Shown here piece by piece: positions 7,593-16,398 of a stretch of DNA of 64,000 bases. Positions within the stretch are counted from its first letter, which is position 1. Each line of letters begins with the position of its first letter. The DNA lies in NCBI RefSeq assembly GCF_006829085.1, contig NZ_BJTC01000006.1:124001-188000 (forward strand), given 5' to 3'. Both the position numbers and the translations under genes were made by a program. The notes under the pieces were generated by a model that made no database searches, was not told where the DNA came from, and saw only the letters and a list, made by a program, of their open reading frames with translations. The DNA comes from Chryseobacterium sp. ON_d1. GTDB taxonomy: Bacteria; Bacteroidota; Bacteroidia; Flavobacteriales; Weeksellaceae.

Positions 7593-9695
7593 TTATTCCC
7601 TGTTTTTCACCAGAACCCAGCCTGTGTATTTAATTGCTGTATTCTTTTTATCATTTTCATTCCATGTGATAGAATACCAGTAGGTTCCTGTAGGGACTCT
7701 TCTTCCGCCCTGGGTACCATCCCATTTATAACCATTTGACCTGTCTGCCTGGAAGATCTTATTTCCGTACCGGTCAAAAATATTCATGATCAGGTTTTGT
7801 TTGTTGGCCAGTGCGGAATAGTCGATCACATCATTTATTCCGTCTGCATTAGGGGTAATTACATTGATCAGATTAGGCACAACGATTCCGATTTCTATAG
7901 GATCACAGTCATAAGCATCTTTTACATATACTTTATGGTCTCCTCTTGAAAGGTTATTGAAAACATTGGAATCCTGCCAGATGATATTATCTATTGAATA
8001 CTTGTAGGCAGGTGTTCCTCCAATTACAGATACCGTGATTGTATTATTCGAAATATCAATACCGGAAACCACCGGCTGCTCTGAAGGGAGCACTTTTACA
8101 GTCTGTGTCGTGATACATTCTCCTGTTTTAAGCTTTACCCAATATACTCCTATCCCTGCTTTGATGGTCTGTGTAGTCGCTCCAGTACTCCACTCATAAC
8201 TCTTAAATCCAGGTCCTGCATCCAGTATTGTCTGGTCTTCCGCACAGATAGTCACATCTTTAAGCTTATCAGAATATACCGGTGGAATAACCGCTAAAGT
8301 GATCTTTGCTATATTATAACATCCCTGGGCATCAGAAACTCTTACATATACAAATCCATTAGGTGCAATATAGTTATTGGCATTCAGAATCTCATTTGTC
8401 TGACTGACAGCATCTGTCAATGATGGATAATATTTTTTTGTAGGATTAGTCTGCCCTGTTACCGAAGCATTAACAAGATTGAAAGAGGCTGTTGACGGAT
8501 TGGATTCTATAAAGCATGACCTCAGGGTCGCTTCATTGACTACTACAACCGGGTAGAATTTCAGGGTAATCTGTGCCACTGCGGTACAGCCGAATTCCGA
8601 GATTACTTTCACATAGATGATTCCCTCTGCAGACACAAATGCCATTGGGGTGGTTATTTCATTGGTCCCGGTATTGAGATCAGCCATCGTGTGATAATAT
8701 TTTTTAATAACATTTGGGTTTGAAATGACATCCGCTGTTGTTAAATCAAATAAAGCGGTACCTGCATTATTATTGTTACACTCGGTCAATGTTGCATTCT
8801 TAGCCGTAATAGAGCCATTTTTAAATTTAAATGTTCCGACCTGTTTACATTTATTAAGCGGATTGGCGGCATTGGTGGGATCAGTATAATTGATACTGTA
8901 ATAGTAAACTGTTGTTGTATTGACTGTGATAGGAGCTGTGATAGGATTATTCCCTGTTAAGGCCTCATTCTGACTCAGATGATAACTTACTCCAAAGTTT
9001 TGATTTCCGTTGAGAATTCCGGAAGATAGTGTAGAAAAATCAAATAAAGCAGTAGCAGAGCAAATTACAACTTCTCTTGGATCAGCAGGATTGGCTGCCG
9101 GAATTCCGGGAGGATTAAATGGCTGAGTCTGAATATTGGGATCTGTAAATGGTGAAGCCAGCGTTGCAGTTCCGCCCCATGTCAAAGAAAACGGAGCTGT
9201 GGTAGAACTGGTACTGCTCACCCAGTTATCAATAAATAAATAATAGGTCTGCCCTGGCAAAACATCAAGATATTTGCAATAAGGAGTCAGAGAACCTCCT
9301 GCAGCACTTAAAAGAGTACTTGTCATATTCAATCCTGTAGCAGGACCAGGCCCTATAACCGTCGCCGCGTTACAACGTATGGGTGAACCCAAAGTACCGC
9401 AGGTCACATTAGGACCAAAAATAGCCCAGTCATAATCGGCATCCGGATTATTCGGTACCAGATCGAAAGTGAGGGTTCCTCCTGTAGCAATAGTAATTTT
9501 ATACCAAATTGAATTATGTTCCCCGGTAAAGTCTATACAACTTCCCGAGTTGACCAATTCTTTTATATTACCATATCCCGTTGGACTATAAGTGATATTT
9601 GAGTTTCCACAAACTGAAAGTGCAGTGGCACAATCCGCCTGAGCATAGAAAGTATGAGAGAGGCTTAAAAATACAAATAGTAGAAGTTTTCTCAT
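7593..9695 (-). CDS. Secreted surface protein with T9SS type B sorting domain
   Basis: A 700-residue export product. A Sec signal (MRKLLLFVFLSLSHTFYAQA) is followed by a beta-rich N-terminal domain of about 150 residues with paired Cys (ADCATALSVCG, FGPNVTCG, IRCNAAT). Several divergent repeats of about 85 residues come next, each holding a C-x-N-x-A-x-F-x-L-type strand and a YY-LTDA/NTGTNEI segment. The last 90 residues, from NVITPNADGINDVIDY to TGWVLVKNRE, are the gliding-motility-associated C-terminal (type B) signal. This signal directs outer-membrane translocation and retention by the T9SS. An adhesin role is likely by family. A consensus promoter lies 60 bp upstream. Confidence 0.92.
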   Translation of the reverse strand: MRKLLLFVFLSLSHTFYAQADCATALSVCGNSNITYSPTGYGNIKELVNSGSCIDFTGEHNSIWYKITIATGGTLTFDLVPNNPDADYDWAIFGPNVTCGTLGSPIRCNAATVIGPGPATGLNMTSTLLSAAGGSLTPYCKYLDVLPGQTYYLFIDNWVSSTSSTTAPFSLTWGGTATLASPFTDPNIQTQPFNPPGIPAANPADPREVVICSATALFDFSTLSSGILNGNQNFGVSYHLSQNEALTGNNPITAPITVNTTTVYYYSINYTDPTNAANPLNKCKQVGTFKFKNGSITAKNATLTECNNNNAGTALFDLTTADVISNPNVIKKYYHTMADLNTGTNEITTPMAFVSAEGIIYVKVISEFGCTAVAQITLKFYPVVVVNEATLRSCFIESNPSTASFNLVNASVTGQTNPTKKYYPSLTDAVSQTNEILNANNYIAPNGFVYVRVSDAQGCYNIAKITLAVIPPVYSDKLKDVTICAEDQTILDAGPGFKSYEWSTGATTQTIKAGIGVYWVKLKTGECITTQTVKVLPSEQPVVSGIDISNNTITVSVIGGTPAYKYSIDNIIWQDSNVFNNLSRGDHKVYVKDAYDCDPIEIGIVVPNLINVITPNADGINDVIDYSALANKQNLIMNIFDRYGNKIFQADRSNGYKWDGTQGGRRVPTGTYWYSITWNENDKKNTAIKYTGWVLVKNRE

Positions 9696-9753
9696 AGATT
9701 ACATGTTTTTATGGTTACACTAGCTATACATCACATTGATACTCAATGCACAT

Positions 9754-9783
9754 CAAATATACCCATAATTTAATTACAAACAA
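9754..9783 (-). promoter_or_regulatory. Promoter of the T9SS type B protein gene
   Basis: Minus strand TTG (9783-9781), a 19-nt spacer and TATATTTG (9761-9754), leaving a leader of about 50 nt. Confidence 0.7.
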
Positions 9784-9886
9784 TAAAAACTAAATAATTT
9801 TAAACTATTTTAAATTAAAACATCAAATAATTTAGAATTATTCATATTATTCAAAATTAAAACACAAAATAACCAAACGAAAAACA

Positions 9887-10684
9887 CTACTTTATGCTTG
9901 TGATATTTCCACACAGATTTTCAAGGTGAAATATTTTATGAAAAGGACTTTTCACTTCTTTCAGATGCTCTTTATCCTGAATAAAAGTATACCTTGAGGC
10001 AATAGAATTCATATCAGAAACAATAACCAGCCAGCACTCATCTACAGATGTATCGTAATAAGGAAATTTTTCATTCTTCTTTTCAATAAGTTCCAGAATC
10101 TTTTCAGAGCACAATTCATCAAACAGATTCATACTGTATTCATGGGTAATAAAAACATTTCTCCGGTGGAAAGACTTTCTTACACTTTTTACACAGCCAA
10201 CGGGTTTATTTCTTTTAATGCTTTTGTAAATACTGATGATATTTTCCTGCTGCACTTCCAGATTATCAAATTTAGTTTCCGGGTGGAATTCTAAAAAATA
10301 AACACCACGATATTTCGTAGTGTCTTCCTGTTCTAATAATATTTCTGCCTGACGGAACATCTTATTCAAAGTACTTTCCACTTTCTTCATTTCCAGATGA
10401 TTGATTACTTCAGTCAGTTCTATTCCAATTTTTTTGTCGTTAAGTTTTGCGATAAAGTCCGGACTCTCGCAGGTAAGGTTTTCAAATTTGACTTCGGGGA
10501 AATGATGCATAAAAGAGTTGAGAAGAAGAATCTCAGATTTTTTTCTGTACTTTTCACGGTCATGAAGCGGAGATTCGTCTATGGTACGGTGATACTTCTC
10601 TATGGGCTTTTTTTTCAAATGCCTGTTCAGGTAATATAAACTCAGATTCTTGATCAGATCTTCATCAGAAAACGTCTTTTTCAT
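9887..10684 (-). CDS. Unknown protein with a PD-(D/E)XK-like motif
   Basis: Not recognised as a named family. The 265-residue protein is highly charged, lacks a signal peptide or membrane segment and should be cytosolic. Residues about 60-95 read FPEVKFEN, then CESPDFIAKLNDKKIGIELTEV. This S-P-D, about 13 residues, then E-L-T-E pattern is like the core of many PD-(D/E)XK nucleases (acidic residue, beta-turn, E-x-K/T). The C-terminal half has a WLVIVSDMNS strand. It is a single gene in an A/T-rich setting, divergent from glgP. A nuclease role is only a suggestion: the third catalytic position is Thr rather than Lys, and no partner gene is adjacent. Confidence 0.55.
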   Translation of the reverse strand: MKKTFSDEDLIKNLSLYYLNRHLKKKPIEKYHRTIDESPLHDREKYRKKSEILLLNSFMHHFPEVKFENLTCESPDFIAKLNDKKIGIELTEVINHLEMKKVESTLNKMFRQAEILLEQEDTTKYRGVYFLEFHPETKFDNLEVQQENIISIYKSIKRNKPVGCVKSVRKSFHRRNVFITHEYSMNLFDELCSEKILELIEKKNEKFPYYDTSVDECWLVIVSDMNSIASRYTFIQDKEHLKEVKSPFHKIFHLENLCGNITSIK

Positions 10685-10855
10685 GTGTGATTTTTTTATT
10701 TAATTAAAGAACACATGCAGCCATTGGCTTTCATCATTAAAAGTTTTTGATAATCAAAAATTTACACACTTAAAGATAAGTAAAAAAACAATTCAATGCT
10801 TTGTTTTAAAAATAATTTATCTATTAATTAATGTAAAGTTTATTTTCATAATTAA

Positions 10856-10863
10856 TACCTTTG
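10856..10863 (+). promoter_or_regulatory. glgP promoter -7 box (TACCTTTG)
   Basis: TACCTTTG fits TAnnTTTG and ends 25 bp before the ATG at 10889. The upstream TTG element is not clear. Confidence 0.5.
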
Positions 10864-10888
10864 TTTTTTTAAACACAAACCCACATTT

Positions 10889-12553
10889 ATGGATTTCAGG
10901 AATTTCAGAATACCTTACAATATCAATCCTCAATATTCCAAAAAAACAGTCTATTTCTCGATGGAATTTGCTCTTGAGCAAGTACTGAAAATATATTCGG
11001 GCGGACTTGGCTTTCTTGCAGGATCTCACATGAGAAGTGCTTATAACCTGAAACAAGATCTTATCGGAATCGGAATTTTATGGAAATTCGGCTATTATGA
11101 CCAGGCCAGAAATCACGATCAGACTTTACAGCCCGTATGGACAAGGAAAATGTACAGCTTCCTTGAAGACACCGGAATCAAATTCCAAATCGAGATCCAC
11201 AGTGCTCCGGTCTGGGTAAAAGTATGGTACCTTGATCCTGAAATTTTCAATACAGCACCCATGTTTTTCCTTTCTACAGATGTTCCGGAAAATGATCATG
11301 TTTCCAAAACGATCTGCCATAAGCTGTACGATGCCAATGAATCTACAAAGCTTGCCCAATATATTTTATTAGGAAAAGGTGGTGCCAAGTTACTGGATGA
11401 AATGAATATTGAAAGAGAGGTTTACCACCTTAATGAAGCTCATGGACTTCCGGCCGCCTTTTATCTTCTGAAAAAATACAACGGGGACCTTAATAAAGTG
11501 AAAGAAAAACTCGTTTTCACAACCCATACTCCTGAAGAAGCAGGTAATGAAAAGCACAGCTTCAGATTATGCTATGACATGTCCTATTTTTCAGGCTACA
11601 GCATGGAAGAAGTAAAAAAAATTGAGGGCTCTGATGATGACCGCTTCAACCATTCTCTTTGTGCATTAAGAATGGCAAGAATGGCCAATGGGGTTTCTCA
11701 GCTTCATGGTGTAGTTTCAAGAGCCCTGTGGAGTAAATATCCCGGCATCTGCGAAATAACTTCTATCACCAATGCTCAGGAATTTAAATATTGGGCAGAC
11801 AAACCTTTATATAACGCAAAGGATGAAAATGATGCCACTGTTTTCGACTTCCGCAAAAAATATTTAAAGAAAAAACTGTTCAGCATTGTTGCAGATCAAA
11901 CAGGAAATTTATTTAACCCTAATATTTTTACCATTGTATGGGCCAGAAGATTTGCAGGGTATAAGCGTGCAGAACTTCTTTTACATGATAAAGAAAGATT
12001 TTACAGACTGCTGAACCATCCTAAATATCCGGTACAGATTATCTGGGCAGGAAAACCTTACCCAATGGATTACTCTGCCATTTCTACTTTCAATACATTA
12101 GTTGAAGAAAGCAAAAATCATAAAAACATGGCTGTCCTTACAGGATATGAGCTTTCTTTAAGTAAATCTTTAAAACAAGGATCTGATGTGTGGCTTAACA
12201 ACCCACGGGTTCCAAGGGAAGCATCCGGAACCTCAGGGATGACGGCCGCAATGAACGGATCTGTGAACTTATCCACAGATGACGGCTGGATCCCGGAATT
12301 TGCCAAACATAAGGAAAACTCTTTTGTAGTCCCTAAAGCAGATTACCTGAACATGAGTATCTATGAACAGGATAATTATGATTTAAACCAATTATATGAA
12401 ATCCTTGAAAACGAAATACTTCCCACTTACTACGATCGTCCCGATGAGTGGAGAAAAATCCAATACAATGCTATGAATGATGTTAAGGATCACTTTAACA
12501 GTGACAGGATGGCGGATGAATATTACAGAGTGCTTTATAACGAATCGAAATAA
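10889..12553 (+). CDS. Alpha-glucan phosphorylase family protein lacking the PLP lysine
   Basis: A 554-residue member of the short alpha-glucan phosphorylase group (TIGR02094-like). It has YFSMEFAL near residue 25, YSGGLGFLAGSH, HLNEAHG, TTHTPEEAGNEKH, WARRFAGYKRAELL and VWLNNPRVPREASGTSGM. These enzymes release glucose-1-phosphate from alpha-1,4-glucan. Canonical phosphorylases have a PLP-binding Lys right after the Met of the last motif; here the codon at 12242-12244 encodes Thr452. The rest of the active-site loop, including AMNGSVNLST, is well kept, so this is not a decayed gene. It may be inactive, act without PLP, or have another role in glycogen handling. The glgA gene lies 10 kb away. 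Confidence 0.85.
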   Translation: MDFRNFRIPYNINPQYSKKTVYFSMEFALEQVLKIYSGGLGFLAGSHMRSAYNLKQDLIGIGILWKFGYYDQARNHDQTLQPVWTRKMYSFLEDTGIKFQIEIHSAPVWVKVWYLDPEIFNTAPMFFLSTDVPENDHVSKTICHKLYDANESTKLAQYILLGKGGAKLLDEMNIEREVYHLNEAHGLPAAFYLLKKYNGDLNKVKEKLVFTTHTPEEAGNEKHSFRLCYDMSYFSGYSMEEVKKIEGSDDDRFNHSLCALRMARMANGVSQLHGVVSRALWSKYPGICEITSITNAQEFKYWADKPLYNAKDENDATVFDFRKKYLKKKLFSIVADQTGNLFNPNIFTIVWARRFAGYKRAELLLHDKERFYRLLNHPKYPVQIIWAGKPYPMDYSAISTFNTLVEESKNHKNMAVLTGYELSLSKSLKQGSDVWLNNPRVPREASGTSGMTAAMNGSVNLSTDDGWIPEFAKHKENSFVVPKADYLNMSIYEQDNYDLNQLYEILENEILPTYYDRPDEWRKIQYNAMNDVKDHFNSDRMADEYYRVLYNESK

Positions 12554-12595
12554 TAAAAAGCGAATAGGCACACTTGCCATTTTTGCTCTTCAACA

Positions 12596-12625
12596 AAAAT
12601 GCCCGGAAGTTTTCCGGGCATTTTT
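12596..12625. terminator. Bidirectional terminator between glgP-like and DUF6496 genes
   Basis: A perfect stem AAATGCCCGGAA / TTCCGGGCATTT with a 3-nt loop, T run on the plus side and A run on the left, between convergent genes. Confidence 0.92.
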
Positions 12626-12632
12626 ATTAAGT

Positions 12633-12821
12633 TTATTTACTTTTTTTCTTGGCAGGCACTTTAAGGCCTTTTTCTCTCGCTTCAGAAATACCGATAGCTA
12701 CGGCTTGTTTTCTGCTTGTCACTTTCTTTCCGGAAGAAGACTTCAGTTTTCCTTCCTTGAATTCGTGCATCACTTTTCCTACTTTGTCCTGAGCTTTTTC
12801 TGAATATTTAGTCTTGCTCAT
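12633..12821 (-). CDS. Small basic protein, DUF6496 family
   Basis: A 62-residue Lys-rich protein with the pattern KAQDKVGKVMHEFKEGKL, GKKVTSRKQAVAIGISEA and a basic tail ending PAKKKSK. This is the DUF6496 family of small proteins found widely in Bacteroidota and Proteobacteria. The SRKQAVAIGISEAR helix and the basic ends would suit nucleic-acid binding, but no function is established. It lies 11 bp downstream of the unknown gene at 12833-13306 in the same direction, so the two are probably one transcript. Confidence 0.85.
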   Translation of the reverse strand: MSKTKYSEKAQDKVGKVMHEFKEGKLKSSSGKKVTSRKQAVAIGISEAREKGLKVPAKKKSK

Positions 12822-12832
12822 GATATTTTTTT

Positions 12833-13306
12833 TTAAGATTTTGGCAGGGATACCCCTAATTCATAAACGCAGGCATGTTTCAAATATTTTGAACGCTCTC
12901 TCGATGTTACCGATTCAAAATGATCATTTTTAATCACAATGATCGGGTCTTCCGCATTTTCAATTTCAAAATTGGCAAAATATCTTTCATCCGGCGGAGA
13001 CTGCTGTTGTTTGGCTTTGATTTTCTGCAGTTCATCCGCATATTTTCTGAACCCCGGATCTGAAGAATGGATAAATTTATATTCATCGCCTGCATACACA
13101 TAGTAATGAAGTTTTTTTTCTATCAAACCCGCTTCATCAGTAATTTCGGGATTATCATTTCCGTCTCTGAATACGACTTCCACCAATGTTCCTCCTTTTT
13201 TATGAGCACATTCTTCAGCGTCCTTAAAACTGGAAAAACCTGTGTAAACAATCCGGTCGTTTAATACATAACGGTTGAGTTTCTGGTTGTATGCATTCGT
13301 TTCCAT
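12833..13306 (-). CDS. Hypothetical protein upstream of the DUF6496 gene
   Basis: Not recognised. The 157-residue protein has no signal peptide or membrane segment. The N-terminal half alternates short strands (NRYVLNDRIVYTGF, TLVEVVFRDG, KKLHYYVYAG) with a helix FKDAEECAHKKGG. The middle is helical and Gln-rich (QKIKAKQQQSPP). The C-terminal part reads NDHFESVTSRERSKYLKHA. It shares an 11-bp gap with the DUF6496 gene downstream and likely an operon. Codon use is like the neighbours, so it is probably a real, conserved but uncharacterised gene. Confidence 0.7.
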   Translation of the reverse strand: METNAYNQKLNRYVLNDRIVYTGFSSFKDAEECAHKKGGTLVEVVFRDGNDNPEITDEAGLIEKKLHYYVYAGDEYKFIHSSDPGFRKYADELQKIKAKQQQSPPDERYFANFEIENAEDPIIVIKNDHFESVTSRERSKYLKHACVYELGVSLPKS

Positions 13307-13400
13307 AATTATTATTTGATTTGATTATAGATAATGATATTCAATTTTTTTGCCAAAAAGCGTATTTCAAAAGCTTTTTTACACATTTTAATAAAATCAT

Positions 13401-13408
13401 TATCTTTG
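13401..13408 (+). promoter_or_regulatory. Promoter -7 box (TATCTTTG) for the DPP-IV-like gene
   Basis: TATCTTTG lies 20 bp before the ATG at 13429. No TTG is visible at the right distance upstream. Confidence 0.55.
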
Positions 13409-13428
13409 AAATCCATTACTAATTAGAA

Positions 13429-15558
13429 ATGAAAAAACTACTTTTAACTCTTACTGTAGCGGCTGTATTTCAAAATCTGTCAGCACAGGAAATCACTTTA
13501 GATAAAATATATTCTGGATATTACCGCGGAAAAGGCATTGCGGGGATTACTTCCATGAAAAACGGAGAAAACTATCTTGTTATCGAACCATCAGGAATTG
13601 CAAAATATTCTTACAAAACTTCACAAAAGGAAGGTAATCTTGTAGACGGAAAGTTTGAAAGCTATATCTTTTCTGATGATGAATCTAAAATCCTTTTACA
13701 GGTGGGGAGTCAGCCTATTTACAGACATTCTTTTCTGGGAAAATTCGATGTTAAAGATTTAAAGTCCGGAAAAATAATCAGTCTGAATGAAGGAAAACCG
13801 GTTCAGGAACCCACATTTTCACCTGATGCTACAAAAGTGGCCTTTATTTCTGAAAATAATCTTTTCTATCAGGATCTTACTTCTGGAAAAATCATACAGA
13901 TTACTACTGACGGTAAAAAGAATTCAATCCTGAATGGTTTGGCAGATTGGGTATATGAAGAGGAATTCGGACATGCAAGACAATATGAATGGACAAAGAA
14001 TTCTGATGCGATCGTATTTGTAAAGTCTGATGAAAGCCAGGTTCCGGAAATTTATATTCCAATTTATGGAAAAACCCTTTATCCGGCTGAAATGCGCTAT
14101 AAATATCCGAAGGCCGGAGAGAAAAACTCTGTAGTTTCAGCACAATTATACCGCCTTGACAGCGGAAAAACAATGCAGTTAAACCTGGGTTCTTTTAAAA
14201 ACTATTACATCCCGAATGTATTCCAGACAGCAAAGCCTGATGAAATTGTTTTAATTACTTCTGAGAGAATCCAGAATGCTTCAGATATCTTAAAAGTAAA
14301 CACCAAAACTGGTGCTGTTCAGAAATTATTTACTGAAACAGATGACAAATGGATTGACACGGACAGTCCTACGCTGGAATTCCTTGAAGATGATTCTTTC
14401 CTTTGGGCTTCTGAAAGAGACGGAAACCGACACCTTTACTGGTATGATAAAGACGGCAAGCTGAAAAAACAGATTACCAAAGGGAATTGGGAAGTAACCG
14501 ATTATTATGGATTTAATCCAAAATCTAAAGAAATCTACGTTCAGACCACTGAAAAAGGAAGTATCAATAAGGTTGTTTCCAAAGTAAATATCGAAAACGG
14601 AAAAACTCAGCTGATTTCCAATGCGGAAGGAAACAATTCTGCCAATTTCAGCAAGAACTACAACTATTTCATTGAAACTTCTTCTACCGCTGCAAGACCA
14701 TATACTTATGTTTTAAAAGATGGTAACGGAAAAGCGGTGAAAGAACTTCAGAACAACAATGATCAGCTACAGAAGTTAAAAGCAGATAATTTTGTTGAAA
14801 AAGAATTCATCACCATTCCGAATGCTGTTGGCGATCAGATGAATGCCTGGATCATGAAGCCTAAAAATTTTGACCCGAATAAAAAATATCCGTTATTTAT
14901 GTTCCAATACTCCGGACCGGGATCTCAGCAGGTAGCAAACTCATGGGATAACGGAAATGCTATGTGGTTCAACCATCTTGTGCAAAAAGGATATATTGTC
15001 GCTTGTGTGGACGGGCGTGGAACCGGTTACAAAGGAGCAAAATACAAGAAAGTAACCTATATGAACTTAGGAAAATACGAGATTGAAGATCAGATCACTG
15101 CTGCAAAGTGGTTTGGAAACCAATCTTATATTGATAAAAGCAGAATAGGAATGTTCGGATGGAGCTTTGGTGGGTATATGACCAGCCTGGCCATGACAAA
15201 AGGGGCAGATGTTTTCAAGATGGGAATTGCTGTTGCACCGGTAACCAACTGGAGATATTATGATTCTGTGTACACAGAAAGATTCATGAGAACTCCTCAG
15301 GAAAACCCTGATGGATATGATAAAAACTCTCCTACAGAATATTCTAACCTTTTGAAAGGAAAGTTCTTATTAATCCACGGAACGGCTGATGACAATGTTC
15401 ACTTCCAGAATTCTATGGAGTTTTCTGAAGCTTTGATTCAAAATAAAAAACAGTTTGATTTCATGGCTTATCCTGATAAAAACCACGGAATTTATGGTGG
15501 ACAGACAAGACCACAGCTCTATCAGAAAATGACGGATTTCATTTTGAATAATTTATAA
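13429..15558 (+). CDS. Dipeptidyl peptidase IV-like S9 family serine peptidase
   Basis: The 709-residue protein starts with a Sec signal (MKKLLLTLTVAAVFQNLSAQ) and should act in the periplasm or at the cell surface. Residues about 30-450 form the beta-propeller; DWVYEEEFG holds the Glu-Glu pair that anchors the substrate N-terminus in DPP-IV. The alpha/beta hydrolase part has GWSFGGY with nucleophile Ser579, HGTADDNVH with Asp654 and DKNHGIYGG with His686. The expected activity is removal of X-Pro/X-Ala dipeptides. It is followed after 8 bp by a small secreted protein gene and then by peptide transporters, which suits a role in peptide use. Confidence 0.94.
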   Translation: MKKLLLTLTVAAVFQNLSAQEITLDKIYSGYYRGKGIAGITSMKNGENYLVIEPSGIAKYSYKTSQKEGNLVDGKFESYIFSDDESKILLQVGSQPIYRHSFLGKFDVKDLKSGKIISLNEGKPVQEPTFSPDATKVAFISENNLFYQDLTSGKIIQITTDGKKNSILNGLADWVYEEEFGHARQYEWTKNSDAIVFVKSDESQVPEIYIPIYGKTLYPAEMRYKYPKAGEKNSVVSAQLYRLDSGKTMQLNLGSFKNYYIPNVFQTAKPDEIVLITSERIQNASDILKVNTKTGAVQKLFTETDDKWIDTDSPTLEFLEDDSFLWASERDGNRHLYWYDKDGKLKKQITKGNWEVTDYYGFNPKSKEIYVQTTEKGSINKVVSKVNIENGKTQLISNAEGNNSANFSKNYNYFIETSSTAARPYTYVLKDGNGKAVKELQNNNDQLQKLKADNFVEKEFITIPNAVGDQMNAWIMKPKNFDPNKKYPLFMFQYSGPGSQQVANSWDNGNAMWFNHLVQKGYIVACVDGRGTGYKGAKYKKVTYMNLGKYEIEDQITAAKWFGNQSYIDKSRIGMFGWSFGGYMTSLAMTKGADVFKMGIAVAPVTNWRYYDSVYTERFMRTPQENPDGYDKNSPTEYSNLLKGKFLLIHGTADDNVHFQNSMEFSEALIQNKKQFDFMAYPDKNHGIYGGQTRPQLYQKMTDFILNNL

Positions 15559-15566
15559 TATCCGCA

Positions 15567-16277
15567 ATGAAAAAAATTATTTTATCAGCATGTATTTTAT
15601 TATCCTTTTCTGTTAGGTCTCAGATAAAAGCATTAACAGAGGATGGAAAAGAAGTAGTTCTTTTAGAGAATAAAACATGGAAATTTGTAAACGAAAGTGA
15701 CGAAAAAACTCTCGAAACGATTACGACCAATGATGAATTATTTGAAAAAACAAAAGAGTCTACCTTCATTGTAAAAAGTAAAAACGTTGATGGAGGATTT
15801 TATTATAATCCTAAAAAATGGAAAATCGTAAAAGCTCCTGAAAGCAGCACCTTTGTTGAATATGCATTTAACAATCTTTCAAACTCTACGGTATATGCAT
15901 TATTTGGCAGTGAAATCATGCCGGTTCAGACCCTAAAGAATTTGAAGGATATTCTGATTCCCATTATCCAGAGAAATTCAGATTATTTTAAATTAAAAAA
16001 GTCTGAATACAGAACTGTTAACGGAATTAAAGTGCTTCATGTTGAATACAGTGCCAATGTCAAGGGGCTGGACTTTGAATATATCGCCAACCTCTACCTT
16101 ACCAGCGGCGGTTACTGTAGCGTATCCACTCATACCTATGCCAATCAGTTTGAAGCCAATAAAAATGAAATGGAAAATTTTGTAAATGGTATTGTAAAAG
16201 CTGAAAAAAGAGGAACAGATGTGGTAGAAATCATGACTTCTCCACCTCCTCCAATGGCTCCTAAAAAATCTAAATAA
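15567..16277 (+). CDS. Secreted hypothetical protein downstream of the S9 peptidase
   Basis: A 236-residue protein with a signal peptide (MKKIILSACILLSFSVRSQ). Right after it, KALTEDGKEVVLLENKTWKFV is a short module seen at the start of several Bacteroidota secreted proteins (DUF3157-like). The rest is an alpha/beta fold without recognised active-site residues, with FYYNPKKWKIVKAPES and a Cys-containing strand GGYCSVST. The C-terminus is Pro-rich and basic. The ATG lies 8 bp after the peptidase stop, so both genes are probably co-transcribed and end at the terminator at 16276. No function can be given. Confidence 0.7.
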   Translation: MKKIILSACILLSFSVRSQIKALTEDGKEVVLLENKTWKFVNESDEKTLETITTNDELFEKTKESTFIVKSKNVDGGFYYNPKKWKIVKAPESSTFVEYAFNNLSNSTVYALFGSEIMPVQTLKNLKDILIPIIQRNSDYFKLKKSEYRTVNGIKVLHVEYSANVKGLDFEYIANLYLTSGGYCSVSTHTYANQFEANKNEMENFVNGIVKAEKRGTDVVEIMTSPPPPMAPKKSK

Positions 16278-16313
16278 AAGAATCCCCTCACTGCAGAGGG
16301 GATTCTTTTATTT
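16276..16313 (+). terminator. Terminator after the S9 peptidase unit
   Basis: A perfect 14-bp stem AAAAGAATCCCCTC / GAGGGGATTCTTTT with a 6-nt loop, followed by ATTTATTT. It starts at the stop codon of the preceding gene. Confidence 0.93.
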
Positions 16314-16369
16314 ATTTCATTAATCATTTGCGACGGTATTATTTATTTTATCAATTAAAATTAAAAACC

Positions 16370-16377
16370 TATTTTTG
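16370..16377 (+). promoter_or_regulatory. Promoter -7 box (TATTTTTG) that fixes the POT1 start
   Basis: TATTTTTG matches TAnnTTTG. The open frame can be read from the TTG inside this box, but transcription should begin a few bases later, so the usable start is the ATG at 16399. Confidence 0.55.
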
Positions 16378-16398
16378 GGGAATTTGAAAATTGATTAT

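Noticed and set aside
16375..16398. Upstream TTG start for POT1 (and similar cases at 28329 and 46867)
   Set aside because: Each TTG is part of a TAnnTTTG promoter box, so transcription begins after it. The downstream ATG starts fit the family N-termini.
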